Source of the DNA: UBA7957 sp965222695
GTDB lineage: Bacteria > Pseudomonadota > Gammaproteobacteria > Granulosicoccales > Granulosicoccaceae
Assembly (NCBI GenBank): GCA_965222695.1
Contig: OZ244967.1
Coordinates: 4,898,001-4,962,000 of the forward strand
Reading direction: 5' to 3'
Length of the DNA: 64,000 nt
Shown: positions 1-8,548 of the stretch, in pieces
Position numbering within the stretch: the first letter of the stretch is position 1
Layout of the letters: every line of letters starts with the position of its first letter
Notes under the pieces: generated by a model
What the model was told of the DNA's origin: nothing
The model's input: only the letters and a program-made list of their open reading frames with translations
The model's database searches: none
Made by a program: the position numbers and the translations under genes

Positions 1-72
1 ATCATTGCAGCCTCTGCCGATAGTTGCGAAGACTTGTCCTTCCTTAAGGGACAAACAGCGGTACAGAGGTAA
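1..72 (+). CDS. Possible 3' end of an upstream gene
   Basis: The first 72 bases form an open frame from the window edge that ends in TAA at 70-72, four bases before the next ATG. Its last residues read SFLKGQTAVQR. If real, it is the tail of a gene that begins outside the window and may be cotranscribed with the lipoprotein gene at 76. Twenty-three codons are too few to identify a family, and the open frame could be chance. Confidence 0.3.
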   Translation: MIAASADSCEDLSFLKGQTAVQR

Positions 73-75
73 ACA

Positions 76-1677
76 ATGCTAAAAACAACAACAAAAATTT
101 CGGCGCTGTGTTTTTCGATGGCGGCGTTGACAGGATGTCTCGAACTTGATGTTTCAGAAGATCGATTGGATGAGATCGCTAACTCGGTGGCGGAAAACGC
201 AGCGGCCAATGCTGAAAGTATGTTTCCAACCGATTTTGTAGTAGCTTCTCCTTTCGAAACCACGGACGCAGACGGGCAAACCCGCAGCTCCGCAAGCGAT
301 TATCAACGTGACTTCAGCTGGATGCGAAACAAACTGCGGCAACTCAGGCATAATCGAATTCCTCTCGCCAGGCTGTTTAACGCCAGTCGGTTACACTTAT
401 CAGGCCATGATGCCTCGTGTTTCGGGCCGGCATTGGCGTATCAGAACCACCCGGATGGCGCTGATCCGGCATCCGGATCATCCTATCCCATGCTGCCTTC
501 GGGTGATCTTGGAATTTGGTCTGAAGTCGATGCTGAAAAGGGAAGCGCCTGCGCGGCTGCGCAACTGAATTCCAAAGTCAAAGGATTACGCCACAAGACA
601 TTTAGCGGGCTTGCAATATTTGCCGCCATGCTGGGTAAAGCATCACAAACCGAAGAGTTTGAAGATCTTGCCAGTACAGGAACCCTGGACCTTACGGACG
701 AGATGAATTCGCTGACCTTGTCCCGTGTGTATTTTAAATTGGCTGCAATCAGTTTTGATTCGGAAACCAACACCTGGAGTTACAAGGTCGATCTGGACTT
801 TCGCCATCTCGATTCAGACGACCCCGCGTCGGCGAATTTCTCAATGAAAGTTGTGCCGGGTGAAACCGCCGGGCATTACAAAGGTCTCATCAATTACCGA
901 GTCGATGGAAGATTCCATGGCGGGCATTGTCCGAGCCGTGACGTAGAAACTCTCGGCTCCGTAGCGTTTGAGAAAACTTCCGATAAAGAAATCAAATCCC
1001 AGGCCAGAAGCGCTGTGTTTTGTGGCCATGATGGCAGCAACGGATTCGATTCCGATGGCTTTTTGGATGCGTCCTATACCATAGATGAACATGAAGACGG
1101 CTGGGCGAACAACTTTTCCATCTTTACTGCAAACTTTGACCCCGCGACCATGGCCGGTCGATTTTCCTATACCTGGCAGGCAGGTCCCATGGATGGAAAC
1201 AGCCGAGTCTTTAACATCGGCATGAACGGAAAAGCGACCGCAGACGGTGAAGCCTGGTACGGTTACGGTGATTCGCTGACGGATGATGATGCAGACGAAG
1301 GTAAAATAAACGGATTTATCTGCAACTGGGCAGGACCAGGGGGGTCGCATGCCCTTATTGCCAAGGCCCAACGACAATTTGTTGAGTTTAATACAGACAC
1401 CTCACGCTTTGAAGTTGCTTCAGGAGGATCCGATATCACCTACGCACCGGTCAATGATTGTATATACGATAGTGACAGTGGCGGTAGTTTTGCCTATGAC
1501 CGCGATTTGGACGGCGATCTGAGCGACGAGTCCGCGGAAACCAACGATGTCGGAAATGGAGAAGTACTGACGTTTGATTTGTTTCCGTCTGAGGGTTCCG
1601 CATATGATGGCATGACTCTGGAAGATGCGATCGCGGCGAGAGGTTTCAGCTTGCCGGATGTACCATCGGTCGACTGA
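76..1677 (+). CDS. Putative surface lipoprotein of unknown function
   Basis: The 533-residue product has a type II signal peptide with lipobox LTGC (Cys21), so it should be lipidated and held in a membrane, probably the outer one. The mature part is acidic, rich in Asp, Gly and Ser, with few Cys. No enzyme motif is evident. Asp/Gly-rich stretches near residues 460-490 (DSDSGGSFAYDRDLDGDLSD) resemble calcium-binding loops, which is inference only. An AGAGG ribosome-binding site lies about 7 bases upstream of ATG 76, and a strong terminator follows the stop. It appears to be the last gene of its transcript. Confidence 0.75.
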   Translation: MLKTTTKISALCFSMAALTGCLELDVSEDRLDEIANSVAENAAANAESMFPTDFVVASPFETTDADGQTRSSASDYQRDFSWMRNKLRQLRHNRIPLARLFNASRLHLSGHDASCFGPALAYQNHPDGADPASGSSYPMLPSGDLGIWSEVDAEKGSACAAAQLNSKVKGLRHKTFSGLAIFAAMLGKASQTEEFEDLASTGTLDLTDEMNSLTLSRVYFKLAAISFDSETNTWSYKVDLDFRHLDSDDPASANFSMKVVPGETAGHYKGLINYRVDGRFHGGHCPSRDVETLGSVAFEKTSDKEIKSQARSAVFCGHDGSNGFDSDGFLDASYTIDEHEDGWANNFSIFTANFDPATMAGRFSYTWQAGPMDGNSRVFNIGMNGKATADGEAWYGYGDSLTDDDADEGKINGFICNWAGPGGSHALIAKAQRQFVEFNTDTSRFEVASGGSDITYAPVNDCIYDSDSGGSFAYDRDLDGDLSDESAETNDVGNGEVLTFDLFPSEGSAYDGMTLEDAIAARGFSLPDVPSVD

Positions 1678-1705
1678 TATTTCAATAAAAACTCCTCGAT
1701 AAACA

Positions 1706-1735
1706 GGCGCGGCCAATAGCAGGTCGCGCCTTTTT
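1706..1735 (+). terminator. Rho-independent terminator
   Basis: A 9-bp GC-rich stem (GGCGCGGCC at 1706-1714 with GGTCGCGCC at 1722-1730, one G-T pair) and a 7-base loop are followed by five T. It lies 28 bases after the stop of the lipoprotein gene. Confidence 0.85.
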
Positions 1736-1775
1736 CTTTTCCGAATCAATATTTTTTCAGCTTATAGGCATAAGC

Positions 1776-1799
1776 GCAGAGATTTTGAACAGGCTCTTA
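1776..1799. repeat. Solo end of the TTA-flanked inverted-repeat element
   Basis: The sequence GATTTTGAACAGGCTC followed by TTA matches the right end of the 160-bp element at 2717-2876. No matching left end is seen nearby, so this is a remnant or single end. The same end occurs near 33148 and, diverged, at 53072. Confidence 0.6.
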
Positions 1800-1825
1800 C
1801 ATAAATAGTATGACAACTGTGCCAC

Positions 1826-2650
1826 TCAATCGGAAAAATACCGGGCCGGTGTCTTTCCGGTGGCTTTTCTGAACATGCTGATAAAAGCGCTTTGACTGAA
1901 ATAACCAAGGGTATAGGCGACCAGTTTAACCGGCTTGTTTTCCGCCAGCATAATCATCGCCGACAGCAATCTGGCCTGCTGACGCCATTCACCGAAGGTC
2001 ATGCCGGTTTCATTTTGAAATCGGCGAGCAAGGGTTCGGCTGCTTGAACCCAGCTTTTTCGCCCATTGCTCAAGCGTTGTATGGCAGGATGGATTGCTCT
2101 GAATAAAGTCGGTGATCTGTTGCAGATGCCTGTCTGTCGGGCAAGGAAGATGCAACGCCGACTCACGCATACTGCTGATTTGATCCAGCAAAACACGAAT
2201 CAATCTGCCTTGTTCGCCCGGATCATCGTACAGAGTGGGGAAAGTCGATGCCTCCCTGATAAGTTCCCGCAGCAGCGGAGACACGCTTACCATACTGCAA
2301 CAGCCCGGCAGATCGCAGCCGGCATCGGGCGCTATGTACACATTGCTCAGGACCGTGTTGCGCAGAAACCTCACCTCGTGCTCAATCGTCGGCGGAATCC
2401 AGACTGCCCGGTGCGGCGGAACCACCCAGATTCCCTGTTCCGTGTCAGCGGTCATTAAACCACTGCTGGCGTAAAGCAATTGTCCCCAGCCGTGTGAGTG
2501 CGTGGGAATTCTGTCCGCCGATTTACGCTGGGCGATTCGGATGACGACCCCGCGAGGAGTGTCTTCCAGATGCGTGATCTCCTGCTCGCGCTTGTCGCGC
2601 CAGTCAGCAAGACACTCCAATATTGGCCGATTTGAGATAGTATTTGTCAA
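1826..2650 (-). CDS. AraC-family regulator with N-terminal cupin (NimR-like)
   Basis: The 274-residue protein has an N-terminal cupin sensor (about residues 40-110; HSHGWGQLLYASSG and WVVPPHRAVWIPP are typical of NimR-type regulators) and a C-terminal double helix-turn-helix AraC domain (about 180-272, ending near ATGKTPARYFSD). NimR of E. coli controls an adjacent MFS exporter. Here an MFS gene is divergently transcribed from 2911, so control of that gene is a fair inference. The open frame begins with TTG at 2650 and no good ribosome-binding site is seen; a TTG at 2620 is another option, so the start is unsure. Confidence 0.85.
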   Translation of the reverse strand: MTNTISNRPILECLADWRDKREQEITHLEDTPRGVVIRIAQRKSADRIPTHSHGWGQLLYASSGLMTADTEQGIWVVPPHRAVWIPPTIEHEVRFLRNTVLSNVYIAPDAGCDLPGCCSMVSVSPLLRELIREASTFPTLYDDPGEQGRLIRVLLDQISSMRESALHLPCPTDRHLQQITDFIQSNPSCHTTLEQWAKKLGSSSRTLARRFQNETGMTFGEWRQQARLLSAMIMLAENKPVKLVAYTLGYFSQSAFISMFRKATGKTPARYFSD

Positions 2651-2713
2651 TGTAGGTCGTTTACGACAGGTTTTACATAGAGTAAATTATTTGTCAGCTC
2701 AGGAAAAGACGTT

Positions 2714-2879
2714 TTAGAGCCTGTTCAGGATCCCCAAGCCGTCGCGAGAATTTGATGATTTGAGCCAGATTTTTTTCTGATTTGAGGCGCATAGTCACTC
2801 TACGCAACAATAATCAGGGAAAAATCTGGCCAAATTCAGCGAATTCGCAGTAGGCAGAGGGATCTTGAACAGGCTCTTA
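2714..2879. mobile_element. 160-bp MITE with TTA target duplication
   Basis: The element spans 2717-2876 and is flanked on both sides by TTA (2714-2716 and 2877-2879). Its ends are inverted repeats of about 17 bp, GAGCCTGTTCA(G/A)GATCC. The interior is also self-complementary (CCAGATTTTTTTCTGATT against AATCAGGGAAAAATCTGG), so the whole unit can fold into one long hairpin. It has no ORF, so it is non-autonomous. A 3-bp TNA duplication is known for the IS1031/IS427 groups of the IS5 family, which suggests, but does not prove, the mobilising transposase. It sits in the promoter region of the MFS gene, between the divergent regulator and transporter. Confidence 0.75.
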
Positions 2880-2910
2880 AATCCATGAAATCCACAAGAC
2901 AATCAGATCG

Positions 2911-4125
2911 ATGATGACGAGAATAAAAGATTTTTGGAACAGACCGGAAATGCTGTTGTTTCTGTTGGCAGCCGCCATGCCGCTGGCATTCAAAGTCTGG
3001 CATAGCCTTTTGAACAACTTCTCCATCGAAGAAGCGGGGTTCACCGGTATTGAAATCGGGATATTGCAAAGCCTGCGCGAGATTCCCGGCTTTTTGTCAT
3101 TTGCGGTGATATTTCTGCTTTGGCTGATTCGCGAACAGAGCCTGATGATTCTTTCCATTTGCGTGATGGGAATAGGGACGCTGTTGACAGGATTTTTTCC
3201 GTCCGTAACAGGCCTGTATATTACAACGGTTATAATGTCGATTGGATTTCACTACTACGAAGCGGTAAATCAATCACTCAGTCTGCAATGGTTCGATAAA
3301 GAAACCGCAGCGCAGAATATGGGAAAAATGATCGCTATCGGGTCCTTCTCCTCCCTGCTGGCGTTCGGCGGTGTTTATGGCGCACTCAGTTTACTCCAGC
3401 TGGAAATGAAAACGGTTTATCTGATCGGCGGCGGGCTGACCGTACTTATCGGGCTGATCGCGTGGCGGAAATTTCCTCAATTTCCACAGAAAGTGGAACA
3501 AAGAAAACATCTGGTTCTACGCAAACGGTACTGGCTCTACTATGCGCTGACCTTTATGGCCGGAGCACGCCGCCAGATCTTTATCGTATTTGCAGCATTC
3601 CTGATGGTTGAAAAGTTCGGATTCAGCGCCTCTGACATGGCCGTTATGTTCCTCGTTAACGGATTGTTCAACATCTACTTTGCACCTAAAATCGGAAGGA
3701 TCATCGCTCGCTGGGGAGAAAAACGATCCCTGACCTTTGAGTACCTCGGGCTGATACTCGTGTTTGTCTCCTATGCCTTTGTCGACACTCCCTGGATCGC
3801 CGTCGGGCTCTATATCCTGGACCACATACTGTTCACCATGGCTATAGCCATAAAGACCTACTTCCAAAAAATTGCCGACCCGGCCGACATGGCTCCAACC
3901 GCCGGAATCGCATTCACCATCAACCACATAGCGGCAGTCATATTACCGGCGGTATACGGTGTGATCTGGATTTACTCCCCGCCGGCAGTTTTTCTCACCG
4001 GAGCCACACTCTCATTCTGTTCCCTGCTACTCGCCCGCCTGATCCCGCTCCGCCCGGAAGAGGGTGTTGAAGTCACCTGGCCCGGACCGCTACGGACTCT
4101 CCTGCCCGGTAAGGGAGCGGCCTAA
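2911..4125 (+). CDS. MFS transporter
   Basis: The 404-residue integral membrane protein has about 12 hydrophobic segments and a central polar loop near residue 190-210, as in the major facilitator superfamily. The substrate cannot be told from sequence. It is divergent from a NimR-like AraC regulator, and in E. coli the corresponding pair concerns export of small toxic compounds, so drug or metabolite efflux is a reasonable guess. The codons ATG ATG open the frame and no strong ribosome-binding site is visible. A MITE ends 34 bases upstream of the start and may have altered the promoter. Confidence 0.82.
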   Translation: MMTRIKDFWNRPEMLLFLLAAAMPLAFKVWHSLLNNFSIEEAGFTGIEIGILQSLREIPGFLSFAVIFLLWLIREQSLMILSICVMGIGTLLTGFFPSVTGLYITTVIMSIGFHYYEAVNQSLSLQWFDKETAAQNMGKMIAIGSFSSLLAFGGVYGALSLLQLEMKTVYLIGGGLTVLIGLIAWRKFPQFPQKVEQRKHLVLRKRYWLYYALTFMAGARRQIFIVFAAFLMVEKFGFSASDMAVMFLVNGLFNIYFAPKIGRIIARWGEKRSLTFEYLGLILVFVSYAFVDTPWIAVGLYILDHILFTMAIAIKTYFQKIADPADMAPTAGIAFTINHIAAVILPAVYGVIWIYSPPAVFLTGATLSFCSLLLARLIPLRPEEGVEVTWPGPLRTLLPGKGAA

Positions 4126-4171
4126 AAAACAAGTGTAATTTTCCCGATTGATGGTAAAATGCCGCCCTCGC

Positions 4172-4248
4172 GCGCCCTTAGCTCAGCTGGATAGAGCATC
4201 AGGCTTCGAACCTGACGGTCGGGAGTTCGAATCTCTCAGGGCGCGCCA
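4172..4248 (+). tRNA. tRNA-Arg(TCG), reads CGA
   Basis: The 77-nt cloverleaf has acceptor arms GCGCCCT (4172-4178) and AGGGCGC (4238-4244), discriminator G, and an encoded CCA at 4246-4248. The D arm GCTCAGCTGGATAGAGC, anticodon stem TCAGG/CCTGA and T arm GGGAGTTCGAATCTCTC are intact. The anticodon loop is CTTCGAA, giving anticodon TCG at 4206-4208. The DNA that follows carries mobile-type genes, so the 3' end may have served as an integration site. Confidence 0.95.
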
Positions 4249-4405
4249 ATCTTTTCAATAACTTACATTCATTCCTCATTTTCTCAAGCAGCCTTATGTG
4301 CCACTTTTGTGCCTTTGCTTTGTATCTTCGGTTGCAGCCGCGCAGTCATTTTGAGACAAGCACGCAACTGATTCTGCCACAGGAGAAAGTTTAGAGGCTT
4401 TCTTG

Positions 4406-5644
4406 CTACTGGTTATTTGCCGAATCCGGGAACAGTCCAGGCATCCACCTTGATGCTAGTTTGGCGGGAAAATTTAGAACAAAAGGTGATCGAGTAGACC
4501 TTGAATGCAATACACCATGACCTATAAGAGCGGAAGTGACGCGCCTTGCATTTCTTTCGCCTGTAGACAGTAATTCAGCGATATCACTTCTTGGTAGCTC
4601 TCCACGATACAATATGGCTTCTAAGACAATTCCTGATTTTTGCGGTAACCGATCTGCTCTGATTTCTTCTTCGGCCCAAATCAGTATTCGATTACGCAGA
4701 CTTTCCGGTCTCACTAAATTCTCCATAAAATCGACTTGATCAATACAGATCGTTAGAAAGAATCTTGCAAATTCGGCGAGGGCTTCCTCACTTAAATTTC
4801 CTCGGCCATCGGTATCATTACGTCGGGGTAAATCGCATTTTGCCAGAGAGGCTTTATATTGCGGTTCGTTTCTGGCAAGACCTCGGGCGATTGACCAAAT
4901 GCCGCCAGTATCGAGTGCTTCACGCAGGATCGCATAAGACATCAGCCGCGCAACGCGCCCATTGCCATCAAGGAAGGGGTGCATCCACAAGAGTCGATGA
5001 TGTGCGCAAGCAGTAGATATTATGGCATCGACTCTGCCGGGTTTTCGGTAGGCTTCTTCAAATCGTTTTAAAAAGCGAGGTAAAGCTCCAGGACTGATGG
5101 CAATATGGCGTCCTACCTTGACGTCACGTGTTCGCAATACTCCCGGTATTACTCTCTCACGATCACCGGTATCCGGATTTTCAACCCAAAGCAGGTCCTC
5201 AGGAAGCAGCTCACAGAAACGATGGTGGATTTCAAGTAGGCCCGCCTGGGTGGTCGCCTGTTCATCAAGACCACCATTATCGATCCATTGCTGGACTGCG
5301 ATATGGGCTTTCGCTTCTAATTGCAGGTCTCTTTTTTTTGGGTCGGCGCTATAGTCTTCGTTCATAGCGCGTTCTATATCAATCGGGTGTGTATCATGTC
5401 CTTCAATAAGATTGCTGTAATAGCAATTCATTGAGCGAACAAGATCAGATAGGGCTGTCACGACGCCATCGGGGAGGCTTTTGTGCAGGGCGGTGGATTT
5501 TGCAGTAAGGTCTAATGCTAAATCGGCCAGCTCATTGCGGAATCGTGAGGACTCATAAACAAGCAGCGGTTCCATGGCACTGATATTTTCACCACGATCA
5601 ACCGCTATTTTGTCCGCTTTATTGTCCGGTTCTTTATTGCTCAT
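4406..5644 (-). CDS. Fic-family adenylyltransferase (class II)
   Basis: The 412-residue protein has the Fic catalytic motif HPFLDGNGRVAR at residues 222-233. Fic proteins of this type transfer AMP from ATP to a hydroxyl side chain of a target protein. An inhibitory helix motif S-x3-E-G (SNLIEG, residues 77-82) lies N-terminal to the core, which marks class II enzymes that hold themselves inactive. A C-terminal winged-helix-like segment (about 320-400) follows. The target is unknown. The gene lies in a tRNA-adjacent island behind a truncated relaxase. Its upstream region, 5645-5690, is a very AT-rich run of TATA-like sequence, a likely promoter. No partner antitoxin is seen, in keeping with the in-cis inhibitory motif. 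Confidence 0.9.
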   Translation of the reverse strand: MSNKEPDNKADKIAVDRGENISAMEPLLVYESSRFRNELADLALDLTAKSTALHKSLPDGVVTALSDLVRSMNCYYSNLIEGHDTHPIDIERAMNEDYSADPKKRDLQLEAKAHIAVQQWIDNGGLDEQATTQAGLLEIHHRFCELLPEDLLWVENPDTGDRERVIPGVLRTRDVKVGRHIAISPGALPRFLKRFEEAYRKPGRVDAIISTACAHHRLLWMHPFLDGNGRVARLMSYAILREALDTGGIWSIARGLARNEPQYKASLAKCDLPRRNDTDGRGNLSEEALAEFARFFLTICIDQVDFMENLVRPESLRNRILIWAEEEIRADRLPQKSGIVLEAILYRGELPRSDIAELLSTGERNARRVTSALIGHGVLHSRSTRSPFVLNFPAKLASRWMPGLFPDSANNQ

Positions 5645-5735
5645 ATGTTTATATATATCATATAGATAGATATAGTCAATTTAATTTTGATGTGGCTTTT
5701 ATGTCCGGTTTTCTTGCCGCCTAATATGAGTGTTG

Positions 5736-6662
5736 CTAGTTCCTGCTGGGGCCATTGTAATGGCGTTTCCGGGCCGACCTGCGTTCTGGTTGTGTTGAGT
5801 TGACGCGTTCAATCTTATTCAACGTATTTCTGTCGGAGTAAAGCCGCACACTCTTTCGGTGGCGGGTCATGGCAACATAGGTCAGATGGCGGTTCATGGT
5901 GGTGGATGCCAGGACAAAGGCGCGATCGACGGTGGCTCCTTGTGATTTATGGATGATGGTGGCATAGCCGTGATCATAGGAGCGATAGTGTTTAGTCGCG
6001 AGTGTGACGCGGCGGGATCTCTCTCCGGTATCGGCATCAATCATAATAGTGAGCTTATTCTTTTCGGTATTTTCGACTATTCCGAGCATGCCATTGCGTA
6101 CCCCTAACTCATGATCATTTTTCGTTAAGACAATACGATCCCCGGCGGCAATAGCGTCAGACCGGTCGTTGGTGGTTTTAACACAGCCTTTGTCCTGATA
6201 TATCTGCAGCGCTTCTTTGGTTTTTCTAATTGCAAGTAGCGTTGGGGCTTTTCGTTGCCAATCAATTGTCTGACGGCGGATTTCAGTCAATCGGGCGGTA
6301 GAAATTTGCTCCGTGATATTTTTAAAAGGCGTTCCGGGCTGGATGGGCTGAAGTTGCTCCGGATCAACAACTAAAACGAGTTTGGCACCGGCCTGTTTGA
6401 CATGATCAATAAGTCTTGCCAGTTGCCTTGTGCCAACCATACCTGCTTCATCAATCACCAGAATGTCGCCGGCTTGCAATTTGTGATAGCCATTTTTCCA
6501 GCAATATTCCAATGAGGCCAGGGTGCGGCAGGCAATACCAGAGGCGTTATCCAATCCGTCCGCTGCTTTCCCGGAAAGGGCTGCACCGATCACACGGTAG
6601 CCTTGCTGTTCCCAGCCCAATCGGGCCGCTGAGAGCAGGGTACTTTTGCCAGCACCGGCCAA
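5736..6662 (-). pseudogene. TraA/MobA-type relaxase, C-terminal helicase fragment
   Basis: Only the helicase part of a conjugative relaxase-helicase remains, about 308 codons. Visible motifs are Walker A AGAGKST at the very first residues, Walker B LVIDEAGMVG, the motif VDPEQLQPI, and C-terminal IHKSQGATVDRAF and YVAMTRHRKSVRLY, typical of TraA and RecD-like superfamily 1 helicases. Full-length TraA proteins have an N-terminal nicking domain of several hundred residues before this; here the frame breaks at the first Gly of Walker A. The apparent TTG start is simply an internal Leu codon. The break coincides with an IS-like inverted repeat at 6669-6713. The fragment cannot act as a relaxase. 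Confidence 0.85.
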
Positions 6663-6668
6663 CGGAAC

Positions 6669-6713
6669 GTGTCAACCTATTTTGGACACTCAATACGGGG
6701 TTACCCGTATTGA
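6669..6713. repeat. IS-end-like repeat and perfect hairpin at the break point
   Basis: GTGTC at 6669-6673 pairs with GACAC at 6685-6689, and directly after it TCAATACGGG (6690-6699) pairs perfectly with CCCGTATTGA (6704-6713) around the loop GTTA. The position, right where the relaxase/helicase frame is cut, suggests an insertion-sequence end or a recombination scar. I cannot assign a family. Confidence 0.45.
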
Positions 6714-6776
6714 AAGACTTTATCGACCTCAAGCACCCGCTGGTTTTGTTAGCCGATAGACTGAATTGGTAGATGT

Positions 6777-7178
6777 TTGAAGCGTACTGGATTGAACAAT
6801 TCTGCTCCGCCGGTGGCCCTAAGGCTCATCCTGCACGGTATTTGGATAGAATTAGGAGTAGATGAAATATATGTTTCTGGTACTTGCGTTATGCAAGGAA
6901 CAACGCTTGAGAAGAAGTACAAAAGCGGAGAGTATCGTCCACCTTGGTTATGGAGTATAGAAAAAATCATAAGAGTATCGGAAAATAAAGATTGGAAGCT
7001 GACAATTGGCGGCTTTAACGATTCCCCAACTCCAATTGCTGTTCCGCATAACTGTGAATCTTGCGACCCTGTTTTGCTTGATCTTATTGATTGCTATAGA
7101 ACATATGGGTACATGCCGGCACATAGGAAGCTCCCATGTGAATGCCGCTCAATGTGGAACATGGAAATGCAAGCCTGA
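6777..7178 (+). CDS. Hypothetical protein in island remnant
   Basis: This open frame of 133 codons begins with TTG and I do not recognise it. The middle (from about VMQGTTLEKKYKSGEYRPPW to HRKLPCEC) has the balanced composition of a real protein, while the first 25 residues look less convincing, so the true start may be inside or the gene may be 5'-truncated by the scar at 6669-6713. It has several Cys (NCESC, PCEC) that might bind metal. A hairpin with T-rich tail follows at 7198. Confidence 0.4.
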   Translation: MKRTGLNNSAPPVALRLILHGIWIELGVDEIYVSGTCVMQGTTLEKKYKSGEYRPPWLWSIEKIIRVSENKDWKLTIGGFNDSPTPIAVPHNCESCDPVLLDLIDCYRTYGYMPAHRKLPCECRSMWNMEMQA

Positions 7179-7197
7179 AGGCGAAACTTCAATACTT

Positions 7198-7225
7198 CAG
7201 GTAGTCGTTTCGACTGCCTGATTTT
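7198..7225 (+). terminator. Putative terminator
   Basis: CAGGTAGTCG (7198-7207) and CGACTGCCTG (7211-7220) form a 10-bp stem with one G-T type mismatch and a TTT loop, followed by ATTTT. It lies after the island ORF and before the end of the TRAP operon read from the other strand. Confidence 0.55.
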
Positions 7226-7255
7226 GCAGATAAGTGCGGCAATTGTGTCCGGCTG

Positions 7256-8545
7256 TTAGAACAGTAAACCGGGAAGATAGAGTGCGATGACCGGAAACAG
7301 TGTGAGAATCCCAATGGCGATGAGATGAATCACCCAGTATGGCACAGTGGCCCATGCCACGCGGCCGAGGCTGACCTCGTTATCGGTCAGGCTTGATAGA
7401 ACCGAAAGGTTCAATCCGACAGGTGGAGTGACCTGTCCGATTTCAATCACGATAGTGATTAAAACGCCGATCCAGACGGGATCAAAACCCAATCCGGTAA
7501 GCAGTGGAAACACGACCGGCAGGGTCATTATCATGAGCGACAGGCCGTCGAAGAAACATCCGAGCAGCAGATAGACGAGAACTACAAGCAGCAATACGAC
7601 GTACTGGTTGAGCCCTGCGTTTCCAACATCGTTGAGAATTTGCTGCGGGACTCCAAGAATGCTGACCGATTGGGCGAGAATGGTCGCTCCCAGAACGACG
7701 AATCCGATGGCTGCGAAGAGAAGCGTCGAATGAAAAATGGCATCAAGGAGTTTTTGTAAAGTTAGATCACCCCAGATCGAAGATATCGCTGCAGCCAGAA
7801 CAACGCCGAGCCCGGCCGCTTCGGTGGGCGTTGCGAGCCCGCCAACGATAGTTCCTATAACCGCTAAAATCAGGATCAGCAGCGGCCAGATCTGCACGAA
7901 TCCAAGGAAGATCTCGCGGGCGGATTTTTGGGTAGAGTCGGATGGCGCAATTTCAGGAGATCGCAGAGCGCGAGCGAAAATATAGGTCATAAATAGCAGG
8001 CCGATCATCAAGCCGGGTAAAATGCCGGCGACAAACAGGCGGCCAATAGATGTTTCCGTGAGCGCCCCAAAAATAAGAAACGACAGACTCGGTGGTATGA
8101 GTAAACCCAAAGTACCGCCCCCGGCAAGGCTCCCCACGATCATATTTTTGTCATACCCTCTGCGGGTCATTTCCGGGTAAGCCACTGAACCGACGGCCGC
8201 GGCTGTGGACAGGCTGGAGCCGCTCACCGCGCCGAAAAACGTGCAGACGGCGATATTCGTATGCAGTAAGCCGCCCGGGATCCTGCGGAACATTGGGGCG
8301 AAGGCGGAATAGGCTCGATTGCTGATACCGCTTCGCATGAGTATCTCGCCGAGCAAAATAAAGAGCGGTACGGCGCTTAGCGTAAAGGAATTAAACACGC
8401 TCCAGATGGCGTCAACCGCTAAAGAGGTGGCTCCGTTGGAAAAGAAGTGAAGAAGCACCAGACCTGTAAGCCCAAGTGCTGCACCGAGCGCGACACCCGT
8501 GGACGCACCCGCTACCATGACGCCGATCAAGGTTGTCCAGAACAT
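7256..8545 (-). CDS. dctM: TRAP transporter large permease DctM (first system)
   Basis: The 429-residue protein has about 12 hydrophobic segments and the conserved DctM features GGTLGLLIPPSLSFLIFG and ATPTEAAGLGVV. In TRAP systems this subunit forms the sodium-driven transport path of the inner membrane. It is the third gene of a dctP-dctQ-dctM run on the minus strand. A 271-bp inverted-repeat element ends 4 bases upstream of its ATG and separates it from dctQ, so it may have lost translational coupling and its own ribosome-binding site. Confidence 0.93.
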   Translation of the reverse strand: MFWTTLIGVMVAGASTGVALGAALGLTGLVLLHFFSNGATSLAVDAIWSVFNSFTLSAVPLFILLGEILMRSGISNRAYSAFAPMFRRIPGGLLHTNIAVCTFFGAVSGSSLSTAAAVGSVAYPEMTRRGYDKNMIVGSLAGGGTLGLLIPPSLSFLIFGALTETSIGRLFVAGILPGLMIGLLFMTYIFARALRSPEIAPSDSTQKSAREIFLGFVQIWPLLILILAVIGTIVGGLATPTEAAGLGVVLAAAISSIWGDLTLQKLLDAIFHSTLLFAAIGFVVLGATILAQSVSILGVPQQILNDVGNAGLNQYVVLLLVVLVYLLLGCFFDGLSLMIMTLPVVFPLLTGLGFDPVWIGVLITIVIEIGQVTPPVGLNLSVLSSLTDNEVSLGRVAWATVPYWVIHLIAIGILTLFPVIALYLPGLLF

Positions 8546-8548
8546 GCC

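Larger units (their letters stand above)
4249..7250. mobile_element. Decayed genomic island next to tRNA-Arg
   Basis: The 3 kb after the tRNA hold a Fic gene, a 5'-truncated conjugative relaxase/helicase and an orphan ORF, none with a housekeeping role, and then stop at a TRAP operon. This is the usual look of a degraded integrative element beside a tRNA. No integrase is present and I found no direct repeat of the tRNA 3' end near 7250, so the boundaries are inferred. Confidence 0.45.
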
